Source: SHZI01 sp031395645 (GTDB lineage Bacteria > Pseudomonadota > Gammaproteobacteria > Steroidobacterales > GCA-2729495). Taken from it: a DNA stretch of 64,000 nt. Shown piece after piece: positions 9,707 through 18,817 of the stretch (position 1 is its first letter; the number at the start of each line of letters is the position of its first letter). The notes beneath the pieces are model-generated. The model worked only from the letters and a program-made list of their open reading frames with translations, was not told the origin of the DNA and ran no database searches. The stretch covers positions 11,553 to 75,552 of the forward strand of contig JANNJM010000056.1 in assembly GCA_031395645.1 (NCBI GenBank). The letters are read 5' to 3'. Made by a program: the position numbers and the translations under genes.

Positions 9707-10840
9707 ATGGCGATGCACCAGAAACTCGGCGCCGCAATGTTTACCAGTCTCTCGGCCGTGCTCTCGGCCGGTACTGCAGCAGCCTTTGCGCTGTACCCCG
9801 CTAACGGCTTCCTGGGATATACCTACAATAAATGGGGTGACCCGGCCGTCGGCACCGGCGCCGTGATCTACTGGAGCCTGATGGCGCCAGGCACCGTGGG
9901 CTCTGCTTACTGTGGCGGGGCCTGCCCGGGCGGAAGCACGTTGGCGCTGCCAAATTTCTACGACTGGAGCACCCAAAGCTTTGCATCCGTACAGCTGTCA
10001 GACCCGATCGTGCTCGGTTACATCCAGAACTCGTTCAATACCTGGGCAAAATCGGCGAACGTCACGTTCCGCTACCTGCCGATTGACTCCGGCGTGCCCG
10101 TCAATGATGCGGCGGCGGAGCCACCGGGCACGGGGCATATCCGCATCGGCGTGTTCAACCCTGGCTTCACGGGACCGGCCGCCGTGGGCTATGCACCACC
10201 CCCGAACGGCTTCATTCCGAACAGTTCGCAGCTAGCCACAGGCGCTGGCGACATCCTGTTCAACAGCCAGTACGCCTACCAGAATCCCGTCGGCAACGAA
10301 GGCGACCCGCTTCAGCCGTTCCCGCCCGGCGGCGGGCCATTTCTGAACGACTTCCAGGGGCTGATCCTGCACGAAATCGGTCACGCGCTGGGGATGGACC
10401 ACAGCAACATTAGCGACGCGGTGATGTGCGGTTTCCCGCATACCTGCATCTTCGACAACCAGCCGACCTATGCTATCAACCGTGCTTTGAATCCAGACGA
10501 TGTGGCTGGAATCCGCACAATCTATGCTGCAGCACCAGACACGGATATCGATGGTGTCGTCGATTCGCTGGATAACTGTCGGCTCGTGGTCAATGCGAAC
10601 CAGAGGGATAGCGATGCCGACAGCTACGGAAACTTCTGCGACGCAGATCTGAATAACAGCGGACTGGTGACGACCGCGGACTTTGGCCTGCTGCGCGCCG
10701 TGCTCGGCCAGCCCGCGTCGGCCAGCGCGACAGCCGCCGCCGCGGACATGAATGGCAGCGGAACCGTCACCACGGCAGACTTTGGCTTGCTCCGCGCCAG
10801 GCTCGGCACCGTGCCCGGACCTTCCGGGTTGGTGCCCTGA
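9707..10840 (+). CDS. Secreted matrixin-like zinc metalloprotease with TSP3/dockerin-like C-terminus
   Basis: The 377-residue protein begins with a signal-like hydrophobic stretch (about 8-29). The catalytic domain (about 45-272) carries the full zinc motif HEIGHALGMDH (His222, His226, His232; catalytic Glu223) and a downstream Met (VM, residue 240) as candidate Met-turn, so it is a metzincin of the matrixin class. Residues 278-312 (DTDIDGVVDSLDNC, then RDSDADSYGNFCD) resemble a thrombospondin type 3 calcium repeat. Two near-identical blocks follow, DLNNSGLVTTADFGLLRAVLG (313-334 region) and DMNGSGTVTTADFGLLRARLG (347-367 region), each an F-hand loop plus helix as in dockerin type I. The substrate is unknown. 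ATG 9713 is an alternative start. Confidence 0.88.
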   Translation: MAMHQKLGAAMFTSLSAVLSAGTAAAFALYPANGFLGYTYNKWGDPAVGTGAVIYWSLMAPGTVGSAYCGGACPGGSTLALPNFYDWSTQSFASVQLSDPIVLGYIQNSFNTWAKSANVTFRYLPIDSGVPVNDAAAEPPGTGHIRIGVFNPGFTGPAAVGYAPPPNGFIPNSSQLATGAGDILFNSQYAYQNPVGNEGDPLQPFPPGGGPFLNDFQGLILHEIGHALGMDHSNISDAVMCGFPHTCIFDNQPTYAINRALNPDDVAGIRTIYAAAPDTDIDGVVDSLDNCRLVVNANQRDSDADSYGNFCDADLNNSGLVTTADFGLLRAVLGQPASASATAAAADMNGSGTVTTADFGLLRARLGTVPGPSGLVP

Positions 10841-10864
10841 ACCGAACGACGCTATCTGCAGTTA

Positions 10865-12742
10865 CTACTCGATAACGCAATCACAGTGGGTATAAATCCC
10901 GCGCGGGTCGTTAAAGCGCGCTAGCAACAGCAATTCGTTGTCGATCCCGGCGAGCACCGCACGCGTCATGCCGGAGCCGCCCCGCAGACTGGCCAGCACC
11001 CGGCCAAGACCCAGAAGATCTGCAGTGCGCACGACCTGCGCCCCCATTTCGCCAGCAACCCGCTGCAGGAGCGACTGCTCAGGCTCCAGATATCGCCGCC
11101 CGTAGGCACCGTCCTCAAGGCCAGCCAGGGCGGCAGCAGCAGCGATGGCCTCATCAAGCCCGCCAATGCTGTCCACCAGGCCACGCTCCCGGGCATCTGC
11201 ACCGGTCCAGACGCGGCCGCGGGCGATGCTGTCGGCCTGCTCGAAGCTCATCTTGCGGGAAGCGGCCACCTTGCTGACGAAAATCCGGTAGGCGTCTTCC
11301 ACACTGGCCGTCAGTACGCGCCGGGCGTCGTCACCGAGTGGCCGGTCCAGCCGCAACTGCCCTGCCAGTCGCGTGGTTCCAAAACCATCCACGTGCACGC
11401 CGAGCTTATCCAGAGTGCGCGGCACCGTCGGCACCAGGGCACCAACACCGATAGACCCGGTAATCGTGGTATTCCATGCCCAGATTTCGTCTGCAGGCAT
11501 CGCGATGTAATAACCACCGGAAGCAGCGACGCTGCTCATCGACGCGACGAGCGGCTTGCCATCGGCCTTGAGGGCCTCCAGTTCATCGAAGATAACCTCG
11601 GAAGCAAACATGCTGCCGCCGGGGCTGTCGATTTGCAGCACAACTGCGGCCACCGAGTCATCCAGCCTTGCGCGGCGAATCTCGGCAGCCAGACTGTCAC
11701 CACCCACGACCCCGGGTGCCGCTTCGCCGTCCACTATCTCGCCAGATGCGACAATTACAGCCACGTTGTCGCGCTCCCTGACTTCCTGCAGGCGCTGCTC
11801 GATGCGGGTGGCACGCGCGTAGGCCCGAAAGTCGATGGCATTGAAACTGCCATCGTCGGTTTCGTCGTCCCCTACGAGACCGGCCAGGTAGGCGTCGACC
11901 TCGGGACGGCTCATCAATTTGTCGACGAGGCCCGCGGAGACGGCTGCGCGAGCCGCATTACCTTTCTCGGCCTCGATACGGTCCGCCAGTTCATCGGCGT
12001 AAGCCTGCACGGCGCCGGGCTTCAGCTTGCGGGCGGCCGTCACGTCCTGCTGCCAGGTCGCCCAGAGTCCGCCGAGCCAGGCCGCGCTGGCCTGCTTGTC
12101 CTCGGCGGACATATCGTCGCGGATATATGGTTCCACGAAAGACTTGAACTCGCCGACGCGGAATACATTGAGATCTACCTGGAGCTTTTCCAGGGCACCG
12201 CGGAAGAACGTCCGGTAATACTCATAGCCTTCGAGATACACCATTCCGAACTCATGCATGAGCACTTCGTCGGACCGCGACGCGAGGTAATACTGATCGC
12301 GCGTATAGCCACTGCCAATCGCAATGACCTTCTTGCCCGCGCCTCGCACTTTCTGCACCTGATCGGCGATGGCCTGCAGCTTGGCCAGGCCGCCACCCTC
12401 GAGGCCGTCGAGATCGAGCACGACCGCCTTGATTCGGGGGTCGGAAGCGGCTCGGTCGAGGCCGTCAGTCACATCGCGCAAGAGCGTCTCTGGTGGGGCT
12501 TGATCATTGAGATCAGCAAGAGCGCGATCGAGCGGACTGCCCTCGAGCTGGTCGACGAGCATGCCGGTTGGATTAATCACGAGCGCGGCCGATGACGGTA
12601 CCGGCACCGGCTGGCCAACGGAGCCAGCGAGCAGAATCGCGAACAGCCCAATCAGCAGGATTAGATGCAGAATCCGGCGCAGCGTGTCCAGGCCAAACCA
12701 GATGGCCCGCACGAGATTGCCTAGGAAGCGGAAAATAAACAT
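10865..12742 (-). CDS. sppA: SppA, signal peptide peptidase (S49, long form)
   Basis: SppA degrades cleaved signal peptides in the inner membrane. At 625 residues this is the long two-domain form. An N-terminal membrane helix (about 22-40) is followed by tandem S49 domains. The catalytic dyad is split as in E. coli: Lys200 in VGEFKSFVEPY of the first domain and Ser408 in SVAASGGYY of the second. GSIGV and VWTGADARERGLVDSIGG are also family-typical. It lies 14 nt after the dehydrogenase gene, likely as the last gene of the minus-strand series. It ends 24 nt from the convergent metalloprotease stop. Confidence 0.96.
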   Translation of the reverse strand: MFIFRFLGNLVRAIWFGLDTLRRILHLILLIGLFAILLAGSVGQPVPVPSSAALVINPTGMLVDQLEGSPLDRALADLNDQAPPETLLRDVTDGLDRAASDPRIKAVVLDLDGLEGGGLAKLQAIADQVQKVRGAGKKVIAIGSGYTRDQYYLASRSDEVLMHEFGMVYLEGYEYYRTFFRGALEKLQVDLNVFRVGEFKSFVEPYIRDDMSAEDKQASAAWLGGLWATWQQDVTAARKLKPGAVQAYADELADRIEAEKGNAARAAVSAGLVDKLMSRPEVDAYLAGLVGDDETDDGSFNAIDFRAYARATRIEQRLQEVRERDNVAVIVASGEIVDGEAAPGVVGGDSLAAEIRRARLDDSVAAVVLQIDSPGGSMFASEVIFDELEALKADGKPLVASMSSVAASGGYYIAMPADEIWAWNTTITGSIGVGALVPTVPRTLDKLGVHVDGFGTTRLAGQLRLDRPLGDDARRVLTASVEDAYRIFVSKVAASRKMSFEQADSIARGRVWTGADARERGLVDSIGGLDEAIAAAAALAGLEDGAYGRRYLEPEQSLLQRVAGEMGAQVVRTADLLGLGRVLASLRGGSGMTRAVLAGIDNELLLLARFNDPRGIYTHCDCVIE

Positions 12743-12756
12743 GTGTGGGTTCTCTC

Positions 12757-13872
12757 CTAGCCCTGGTAGCTGATCCGGTAGATCACGCCGCGCTGGTCAT
12801 CGCTAACGAGCAGCGAACCGTCGGGGGCGACGAGCAGGTCAACCGGACGGCCACGCACCTCGTCGCCCTCCAGCCAGCCTTCAATGAACGGCTCATACGA
12901 CACAGCGGTATCGCCCTTCAGACGAACCAGGCTGACCCGGTAACCCGTCTTGCCTGCCGCCTTGCTGCGGTTCCATGAACCGTGTTCAGCAATCAGGACC
13001 TGCCCGCGATATTCGGCTGGAAACATCCGGCCCGTGTAGAACTTGACGGCTAGCGGCGCAACATGGGGGCCAAGTTTCTGGACCGGCGCCACGGCAGTCG
13101 CGCAGCTTCCCAGCGCGCCGAATTGTGGGTCAGGGATGCTGCCGCCGTGGCAGTACGGGAACCCGAAATCGAGCCCCGCACGGGTAGCACGGTTCAGTTC
13201 GCAGGGCGGGACGTCATCGCCCAGCATGTCCCGGCCATTATCCGTGAACCACAGCTCCCTGGAGCTGGGATGCCAGGTCAGACCAACAGAGTTACGGATG
13301 CCAGAGGCCACCACTTCCCGCCCGGAGCCATCCGGATTCATGCGCAGGATGACTCCGAAGCCCGGCGCCTCACACACATTGCAGGGTGCGCCGACCGGAA
13401 CATACAGCTTGTTATCAGGACCAACGGCGAGGTATTTCCAGGAATGGAGGACCCCCTTGAATGGCAGGGCCGGATCGACCACCTCAGGCGCGGGCGCTTT
13501 CTCGAGGTTCGCCTCGGCATCGGGATAGCGAATCAGGCGCTGCTGTTCGGCCACGTACAGCGCACCCTTGTACAGGGCAACGCCGTTCGGCATCGTCAGG
13601 CCCTCGGCAAATTTCGACACAGTCGGATTGACTCCGAGCGCGTTCCGCACGGCATAGACCGTGCCGCCGGACCGGGTGCCGACGAACAGGGTGCCGCGCT
13701 CACCGAGAGCCATAGACCGGGCGTTCGGCAGGTTTTCGACCAGGATCTCGGCACGAAAGCCGGCAGGCACACGCAGGAATTCAGCTACCCTTCCGGCCGG
13801 GACCGCAGACGTCTCAGTCGCGCAACCGGCGGTCAGCAGCAGCGCCAGGAGCAGTAAAGGTGGCCGGATCAT
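12757..13872 (-). CDS. Lipoprotein PQQ-dependent sugar/sorbosone dehydrogenase-family protein
   Basis: The product is about 371 residues. It starts MIRPPLLLLALLLTAGC, a lipoprotein signal with Cys17 as the acylated residue. The rest is a six-bladed beta-propeller like soluble glucose/L-sorbosone dehydrogenases, with family blocks GTLFVGTRSGGTVYAV, WTDN-type sequence (LWFTDNGRDMLGDDVPPCELN), HVAPLAVKFYTG and VLIAEHGSWNRS. The substrate cannot be told from sequence. The ATG at 13872 is preceded by AGGAG; the open frame extends 19 codons further but without lipoprotein sense. It sits 19 nt after dctM, so it may oxidise a compound linked to the TRAP solute. Confidence 0.87.
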   Translation of the reverse strand: MIRPPLLLLALLLTAGCATETSAVPAGRVAEFLRVPAGFRAEILVENLPNARSMALGERGTLFVGTRSGGTVYAVRNALGVNPTVSKFAEGLTMPNGVALYKGALYVAEQQRLIRYPDAEANLEKAPAPEVVDPALPFKGVLHSWKYLAVGPDNKLYVPVGAPCNVCEAPGFGVILRMNPDGSGREVVASGIRNSVGLTWHPSSRELWFTDNGRDMLGDDVPPCELNRATRAGLDFGFPYCHGGSIPDPQFGALGSCATAVAPVQKLGPHVAPLAVKFYTGRMFPAEYRGQVLIAEHGSWNRSKAAGKTGYRVSLVRLKGDTAVSYEPFIEGWLEGDEVRGRPVDLLVAPDGSLLVSDDQRGVIYRISYQG

Positions 13873-13891
13873 TTCTGCATCTCCTGAAGTG

Positions 13892-15148
13892 CTATTTAGG
13901 GACCAGCGCGAGGGACAGGGCGGGCACAAATGTGATCAACAGCACCGCGACCAACAGTATCAGAATGAACGGCAGCGTCGCGATGCAGACCTCCATGACG
14001 GGCCGATTGAAACGATAGCTTGAGATGTACAGATTGAGGCCAATGGGTGGCAACAGGTACCCAAGCTCCATCGTGGCCACGAAGATAATACCCAGATGGA
14101 CGGGATCGACGCCGTAGCGCTCAGCCACCGGCAGCATAAGAGGAACGATGAGCACGAGCGCCGAGAAGATGTGCAGAATGCACCCGATGAGCAGCAGAAA
14201 ACCGACCAGCAGCAGCAGGAAGCTTACCTGGTCCGAGATCCGACTAGTGACCAGCTCGATCAGCTGCTGCGGCACCTGAGCGTCGATCATATAGTTCGTT
14301 GATGCGAGGGAAATGCCCAGGATCAGGAGAATGCCTCCGACCAGCACCATGGAGTCGCGGACGATGCCCGGCAGGCGCCGCCAGGGTACTTCCCGGTAGA
14401 TCAGCGATTCAACGATCAGGACGTAGACGACCGTAACTGCCGCTGCCTCGGACACGGCGAAGTAGCCACTGTAGATCCCGCCGAGAACAACCACGGGCAA
14501 GGGCAGTTCCCAGATCGACTCCCGGATCGCTGCACGAACCTCCCGCCAGGAAAATTCGGCCAGCGGCCGGCGATTGTCCCGATTGCGCAGCAGGCAAAAC
14601 GCGGCAAGGGCCAGCATCATAAGAACGCCTGGAACAATGCCGGCTAGGAACAGCGAATCAATCGAGACCTCGGCGATGATCCCGTAGATTATCAGCGGCA
14701 GCGACGGGGCAAAGAGCAGGCCGAGGCTGCCCGACGAGGTTACCAGGCCGAGCGTAAACCGCTCGCTATAGCCAGCCTGTACCAGCGCGGGAAACAGCAG
14801 CGCCCCGATGGCAATGATCGTGACGCCGGAACCCCCGGTGAAGGCGGTGAACAGTGAGCAGGTGGCCACGGCAACCATCGCTAGCCCGCCTGGCAACCAG
14901 CCGATCAGCGCGGCGCTCAGCCGCACCAGCCGCGCTGCGGCTCGGCTTTCGCTAAGCACATACCCGGCGAATGTGAACAGCGGAATGGCGAGCAGGATCG
15001 GCGTTTCCGCGATGCCGTAGATCTCGATTGGGACGGCCGTCAGATCCACGCCAGAGCGCGCGAAGCCCAGTAGCGCACCCGCGCCGATAATCGCGAACAA
15101 CGGCGCCCCGAGGAGCGCTAGCAGCAGCATGGCAAGACCGGCAAGCAT
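13892..15148 (-). CDS. dctM: TRAP transporter large permease, DctM subunit
   Basis: DctM is the large, ion-coupled permease of tripartite ATP-independent periplasmic transporters. From the ATG at 15148 the protein has 418 residues and about 12 hydrophobic segments. Family blocks are IPLFTFAGYVLSES, FTAFTGGSGVTIIAIGALLFPAL and the C-terminal LGYLLPPIGLNLYISS. The open frame runs 112 codons further upstream, but that region is Arg/Pro-rich and overlaps dctQ. The chosen ATG overlaps the dctQ stop by one base (TAATG), indicating coupling. Confidence 0.95.
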   Translation of the reverse strand: MLAGLAMLLLALLGAPLFAIIGAGALLGFARSGVDLTAVPIEIYGIAETPILLAIPLFTFAGYVLSESRAAARLVRLSAALIGWLPGGLAMVAVATCSLFTAFTGGSGVTIIAIGALLFPALVQAGYSERFTLGLVTSSGSLGLLFAPSLPLIIYGIIAEVSIDSLFLAGIVPGVLMMLALAAFCLLRNRDNRRPLAEFSWREVRAAIRESIWELPLPVVVLGGIYSGYFAVSEAAAVTVVYVLIVESLIYREVPWRRLPGIVRDSMVLVGGILLILGISLASTNYMIDAQVPQQLIELVTSRISDQVSFLLLLVGFLLLIGCILHIFSALVLIVPLMLPVAERYGVDPVHLGIIFVATMELGYLLPPIGLNLYISSYRFNRPVMEVCIATLPFILILLVAVLLITFVPALSLALVPK

Positions 15149-15672
15149 TACGCCGGGTCGGTTCCCGTTGCGGGCAAGTGGCGCCGGAAGTGTTTGTGCA
15201 GTCCCGCGAGGTAGCGGTACGCGATCAGTGCGAACGCCGCTGGCAGGATCGCCTGGAAGGCCCAGGCTGGCCAATCGCCGAGGACCTGATCGCCGAATTC
15301 GCGAGATTCCGCCACGAAGCGCCACGAGTACCAGGCAAGCACGGCCGAAACGCCGGCGGCAAAGAGGTCCACCAGTACGGCCGCCAGCCGGCGCCACGCC
15401 CCGGGGAGAAACCGCGACAACAGGTCGATGCGCAGGTGCACGTTGTCGCGGCTGGCGGCGATTGCCCCCAGCATGGCCGCCCACAGCACGAGCAAGCGCA
15501 GCGCTTCATCAGCCCAGGCCACGCCACCGCCGAACGCGCTGCGCATCACCACCTGAGTGGCGGCAAGGCCGATCATGGCAAAGAGGACTGCGGCGAGCAG
15601 CGTGTTTTCCAGCCAACGACCCAGGCGTTCGGCGCGGCCGGGGTCCTCGCCCTCAGGACTGGACTCGCTCAC
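15148..15672 (-). CDS. dctQ: TRAP transporter small permease, DctQ subunit
   Basis: DctQ is the small four-helix membrane subunit that pairs with DctM. The 174-residue protein shows four hydrophobic segments and the family-typical stretch ASRDNVHLRIDLLSRFLP, in which the region around HxRxD is conserved. The position between dctP and dctM, with a 4-nt overlap to dctP and a 1-nt overlap to dctM, supports the call. The N-terminus (MSESSPEGEDPGRAERLGRW) is hydrophilic and cytoplasmic. Confidence 0.93.
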   Translation of the reverse strand: MSESSPEGEDPGRAERLGRWLENTLLAAVLFAMIGLAATQVVMRSAFGGGVAWADEALRLLVLWAAMLGAIAASRDNVHLRIDLLSRFLPGAWRRLAAVLVDLFAAGVSAVLAWYSWRFVAESREFGDQVLGDWPAWAFQAILPAAFALIAYRYLAGLHKHFRRHLPATGTDPA

Positions 15673-16706
15673 GGCCGGGCGGCAGGCGGCGGAGTGGCGG
15701 GCCGGCTCTTGCGGAAGTCCTGCAGATGTCCACGAACCTCTGCCAGCAGCGCCGGAGAGAAAACCCCCTTGGCAGCGAGACTATCCATGGCAGAGGAAAC
15801 GGCCGCCTTCCATTCCGGAATCTCGGCTGCATTGGGTGCGATAAATGTGAGGCCACTGGCCTTCAGGGCCAGCCTGGCCTTGGCGTTGTCGACGCGATTT
15901 TGGGCGTCCAGGCGCACGTAAACCGACGACATCAACTCGCGAAGGACGGCCTGGTCAGCGGTGCTCACCGGCTGGAGTGCAGTCCGGTCGATCGCCAGGA
16001 AGCCCAGGGTGTAGCTCAGGGGCTGATCAGTGATGTATTTCGTCTTGGTATACCACTGCAGGATGACGGCGCCGACAGGTGGGGTGGCGACAATATCCAG
16101 CAGGCCGGTCTCGAGTCCCGTCAGGACGTCGGTGATCGGCAATACCACCGGCGAGAGCCGCAGCGCCTGCATGGCGGCGTAGCTGGTCTCATCGCCTTCC
16201 GGTACCCAGATTTTCTGGCCGCGAAGATCGGCGAGACCGGTCACGGGCTTGCCGGTCATGAAGTAGGCGAAGCCTCCGCCAGCGAAGCCGTAGGACACGA
16301 AGCCGGCTTTCTCGAGGCCAGTGGCGAGCTTCGCATCCATTTTCTGCCGGACGTAGGCCACCTCCTCCTCAGAATTGAAGAGCATCGGCAGACCGTAAAT
16401 GAGGATATCGGGGTAGCGCTCCTCAATACCGTTCGACGTAAACATTCCGCCCTGCAGCTGGCCGATGCGGATCTTGCGCAGGACTTTCTTGTCGTTACCC
16501 TGAATACCGCCGCCGTAAAACTTGAGACTGACCCGGCCGCCGGTCCGGTCCCGGACGGCAAGGCCTGCGGCACGCAGTTCCTTCATCCAGCTCGAGCCTT
16601 CAGGCGCGACCGTGGCCAGTTTGAGTTCGGTCGCGCGGAGGTTGCACGGCAGACCGGCCAGCATGATCAGGCAGACAAGCGGCAGGGTGCGGGAACGCAA
16701 CATCAC
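15669..16706 (-). CDS. dctP: TRAP transporter solute-binding protein, DctP subunit
   Basis: DctP is the periplasmic solute receptor, usually for carboxylate-bearing ligands. The 345-residue product has a signal peptide (about 1-25, ending LPCNLRATE), then ELKLATVAPEGSSWMKEL and the binding core with GGIQGNDKKVLRKIRIGQLQ. DLRGQKIWVPEGDE carries the Arg region that usually binds the ligand carboxylate. The start is GTG 16706, 7 nt after AAGGA, or the adjacent ATG at 16703. It lies 29 nt after tatT. Confidence 0.94.
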   Translation of the reverse strand: MMLRSRTLPLVCLIMLAGLPCNLRATELKLATVAPEGSSWMKELRAAGLAVRDRTGGRVSLKFYGGGIQGNDKKVLRKIRIGQLQGGMFTSNGIEERYPDILIYGLPMLFNSEEEVAYVRQKMDAKLATGLEKAGFVSYGFAGGGFAYFMTGKPVTGLADLRGQKIWVPEGDETSYAAMQALRLSPVVLPITDVLTGLETGLLDIVATPPVGAVILQWYTKTKYITDQPLSYTLGFLAIDRTALQPVSTADQAVLRELMSSVYVRLDAQNRVDNAKARLALKASGLTFIAPNAAEIPEWKAAVSSAMDSLAAKGVFSPALLAEVRGHLQDFRKSRPATPPPAARP

Positions 16707-16735
16707 GGACGCATCCTTAATCCAGGAGAATGAAA

Positions 16736-17605
16736 TCAGAAGTAATCGTTCGCTGAGGCCAGGAGATCAGTTGCCTGCTCCTGCGCCAGGGTATTCAGCA
16801 GTGTATAGCCGTCTTGCCGTGGCTCGGCCGCCAGCACCCGTTCAAGAAGCGCATCGTGCAATTCCCGGTCATAGACCAGACGGGCATAGCTCCGGGCAAA
16901 CTCGACGAGCACACTGAGGTCACGGCCGCCCGTCAGTTCAATAGCTTTCTCAAAATACGACCGCCCCAGTTCCGGCTCGCCACCCAGCGCGGGCGGCCGC
17001 AGGGTGTTCAGGATACCGAGATAAGTATTAACCTGGCCTGCATCCGCCGGCGCGCCAATGATCAACAGACGCTTGAGGACGGCCTCGACGCGCGGCAGCC
17101 CAGCAAGCGCCTGCCAGTCATCACTGTGGGTCCGGATATAGGCGAGTGCGCCAATGGCAGAACTGAACAGCGCCGATGACTGCGCCGGCTTCACCTGGTC
17201 GAGTCTGGCATTGAGTTCGGCGAACGGCACTTCGTCCAGGTTGCAGATCAGTTTACTGGCTGCACACGACGCGCGGTCACCGTAGGTGCGGGCGCGACTG
17301 GCCAGGGTGGCGGACCGAACCGGATCGGTGACAAAGACCACCGCATAGGCAGCGTACAGGCGGGCTGCAGCGCCCAGCAGTGCGGGCCCGGCACCGGCAT
17401 CCACGGCAAGGGAGTCCAGCAACACGAGATAGGCCGGCAGGCTCTCCCGCACGAGTTCAGGATCATCCTGGTTCAGTATGGCCTGCGACAGGTTGCCTGC
17501 CAGGCCGGCGCCGGCAGAAGTGGCGATGCTGCCACAGCCGCCGAGCGCCAGTCCGCAGCCAACCGCGATGGCAACCGCCTGCCAGCCGGGTCGTACAACT
17601 CTCAT
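16736..17605 (-). CDS. TRAP-associated TatT-type lipoprotein
   Basis: The 289-residue protein belongs to the T-component (TatT) family, helical TPR-like lipoproteins associated with some TRAP transporters and thought to form complexes with their solute-binding proteins. It has a lipoprotein signal with Cys24 (LALGGCGS) and an all-helical body rich in Ala and Leu, including LARTYGD-like sequence (SRARTYGDRASC) and GELGRSYFEKAIELTGG-like sequence (PELGRSYFEKAIELTGG). It directly precedes dctP. It also begins only 29 nt after rplS with no clear terminator between, so it may share transcripts with the ribosomal operon. Confidence 0.86.
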   Translation of the reverse strand: MRVVRPGWQAVAIAVGCGLALGGCGSIATSAGAGLAGNLSQAILNQDDPELVRESLPAYLVLLDSLAVDAGAGPALLGAAARLYAAYAVVFVTDPVRSATLASRARTYGDRASCAASKLICNLDEVPFAELNARLDQVKPAQSSALFSSAIGALAYIRTHSDDWQALAGLPRVEAVLKRLLIIGAPADAGQVNTYLGILNTLRPPALGGEPELGRSYFEKAIELTGGRDLSVLVEFARSYARLVYDRELHDALLERVLAAEPRQDGYTLLNTLAQEQATDLLASANDYF

Positions 17606-17634
17606 CGGGACTAAATCCGGCCCGATCCGGGGTC

Positions 17635-17979
17635 TCAGACCTTCTCGCGGATACGGGCCGACTTGCCGCTGCGATCACGCAGGAAGTAGAGCTTGGCGCG
17701 GCGCACAGCGCCACGACGCTTTACGGTGATTTCCGCGACGGTGGGACTGTGCAGGGGGAACACCCGCTCAACGCCCTCGCCATGCGAAACCTTTCGCACT
17801 GTAAATGACGAGTTCAGACCACGATTCCGCCGGGCAATGACGACCCCCTCGTACGCCTGAAGGCGCTCGCGCGTGCCTTCCTTGACACGAACCTGCACCA
17901 CCACGGTATCGCCGGGGGCGAAGTCCGGCACGTCGGTCTTCAGCGCTTCCGCTTCCAGCTTTGCAATAATGTTTGTCAT
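17635..17979 (-). CDS. rplS: 50S ribosomal protein L19
   Basis: L19 lies at the 30S-50S interface. The 114-residue protein matches the family throughout: DFAPGDTVVVQVRVKEGTRERLQAYEGVVI, RNRGLNSSFTVRKVSHGEGVERVFPLHSP and the C-terminal VRRAKLYFLRDRSGKSARIREKV. It is the last gene of rpsP-rimM-trmD-rplS, the universal order. It begins 46 nt after trmD. Confidence 0.98.
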   Translation of the reverse strand: MTNIIAKLEAEALKTDVPDFAPGDTVVVQVRVKEGTRERLQAYEGVVIARRNRGLNSSFTVRKVSHGEGVERVFPLHSPTVAEITVKRRGAVRRAKLYFLRDRSGKSARIREKV

Positions 17980-18025
17980 ACCAAATTATCCCAATGTCAG
18001 TAACTTAAGTTGTACCGTTCAGCTC

Positions 18026-18769
18026 TCAATTGGACCTTTGCTCAGCTCGAAACTCCTCGAGTAATCGACAGTCCTCATCGCTCAACTCGCGGTTCCCCAG
18101 CAGGTCCGGGCGTCGCAGGCTGGTCCGACCAAGCGACTGCTTGCGTCGCCACCGCCGGATTGCCTCATGGTTCCCGTCTAACAGCACGCGCGGCACGGAT
18201 CTGCCATGGGCAACTTCCGGCCGTGTGTAGTGTGGGAAATCCAGCAACCCGGCGCTGAACGACTCTTCATCCGCCGACTGCTCATCTCCCAAGACCCCAG
18301 GACGCAACCTCAGTGTGGCATCCAGGATCGCCAGTGCCGCTATCTCGCCTCCACTCATAACGAAGTCGCCGACTGAAATCTCCTCGCCGGCAACAATTTC
18401 CAGCAGGCGCTCGTCGAATCCCTCGTAGCGGCCCGCCACCAGCACCAGTCCTGGCAACGCGGCATAGCGGCGTGCGGTCGCCTGGTCGAAGTGCTGGCCC
18501 TGCGGGCTCAGAAACACAACCGGACTGCCGGCGGGGACCAGGCCCCGAGCCGCGGCAATCGCCGTCGCGAAAGGCTCCACCCGAATGACCATTCCCGGAC
18601 CACCGCCATACGGCCGATCGTCCACCGTACCGTGGACATCAGTAGCGAAGGTCCGCGGATCAACCGGAGTGATTCGCGCCAAATTTCGCCGGATAGCCCG
18701 ACCTACAACCCCGAATTGCGCCAGGGGCGTAAACATTTCGGGAAACAGAGACACGACCGCCACGTCCAC
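18026..18769 (-). CDS. trmD: TrmD, tRNA (guanine-37-N1)-methyltransferase
   Basis: TrmD methylates G37 of tRNAs reading CNN codons and prevents frameshifting. The 247-residue SPOUT enzyme has the trefoil-knot SAM site with PYGGGPGMV, the stretch LVAGRYEGFDERLLE, and ISVGDFVMSGGEIAAL with LRPGVLGDEQSADEESF. The C-terminal HYTRPEVAHGRSVPRVLLDGNHE block is typical. It lies 48 nt after rimM. Confidence 0.98.
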   Translation of the reverse strand: MDVAVVSLFPEMFTPLAQFGVVGRAIRRNLARITPVDPRTFATDVHGTVDDRPYGGGPGMVIRVEPFATAIAAARGLVPAGSPVVFLSPQGQHFDQATARRYAALPGLVLVAGRYEGFDERLLEIVAGEEISVGDFVMSGGEIAALAILDATLRLRPGVLGDEQSADEESFSAGLLDFPHYTRPEVAHGRSVPRVLLDGNHEAIRRWRRKQSLGRTSLRRPDLLGNRELSDEDCRLLEEFRAEQRSN

Positions 18770-18817
18770 GACAAAATTCCTCGCCTCGCAGCCTCCCGGG
18801 TCACCTCTCGAGGCAGC

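Noticed and set aside
11393..12595. 400-codon plus-strand open frame opposite sppA
   Set aside because: His/Asp-rich mirror of sppA codons with no family match; sppA on the minus strand has all catalytic residues.
15129..16733. 534-codon open frame on the plus strand opposite dctM, dctQ and dctP
   Set aside because: Arg/Gly/Pro-rich, no recognisable domain, and wholly antisense to a complete TRAP gene set; long antisense frames are expected at this GC content.
17606..17634. Terminator between rplS and tatT
   Set aside because: Short GC stretches can be paired only weakly and no T run follows.
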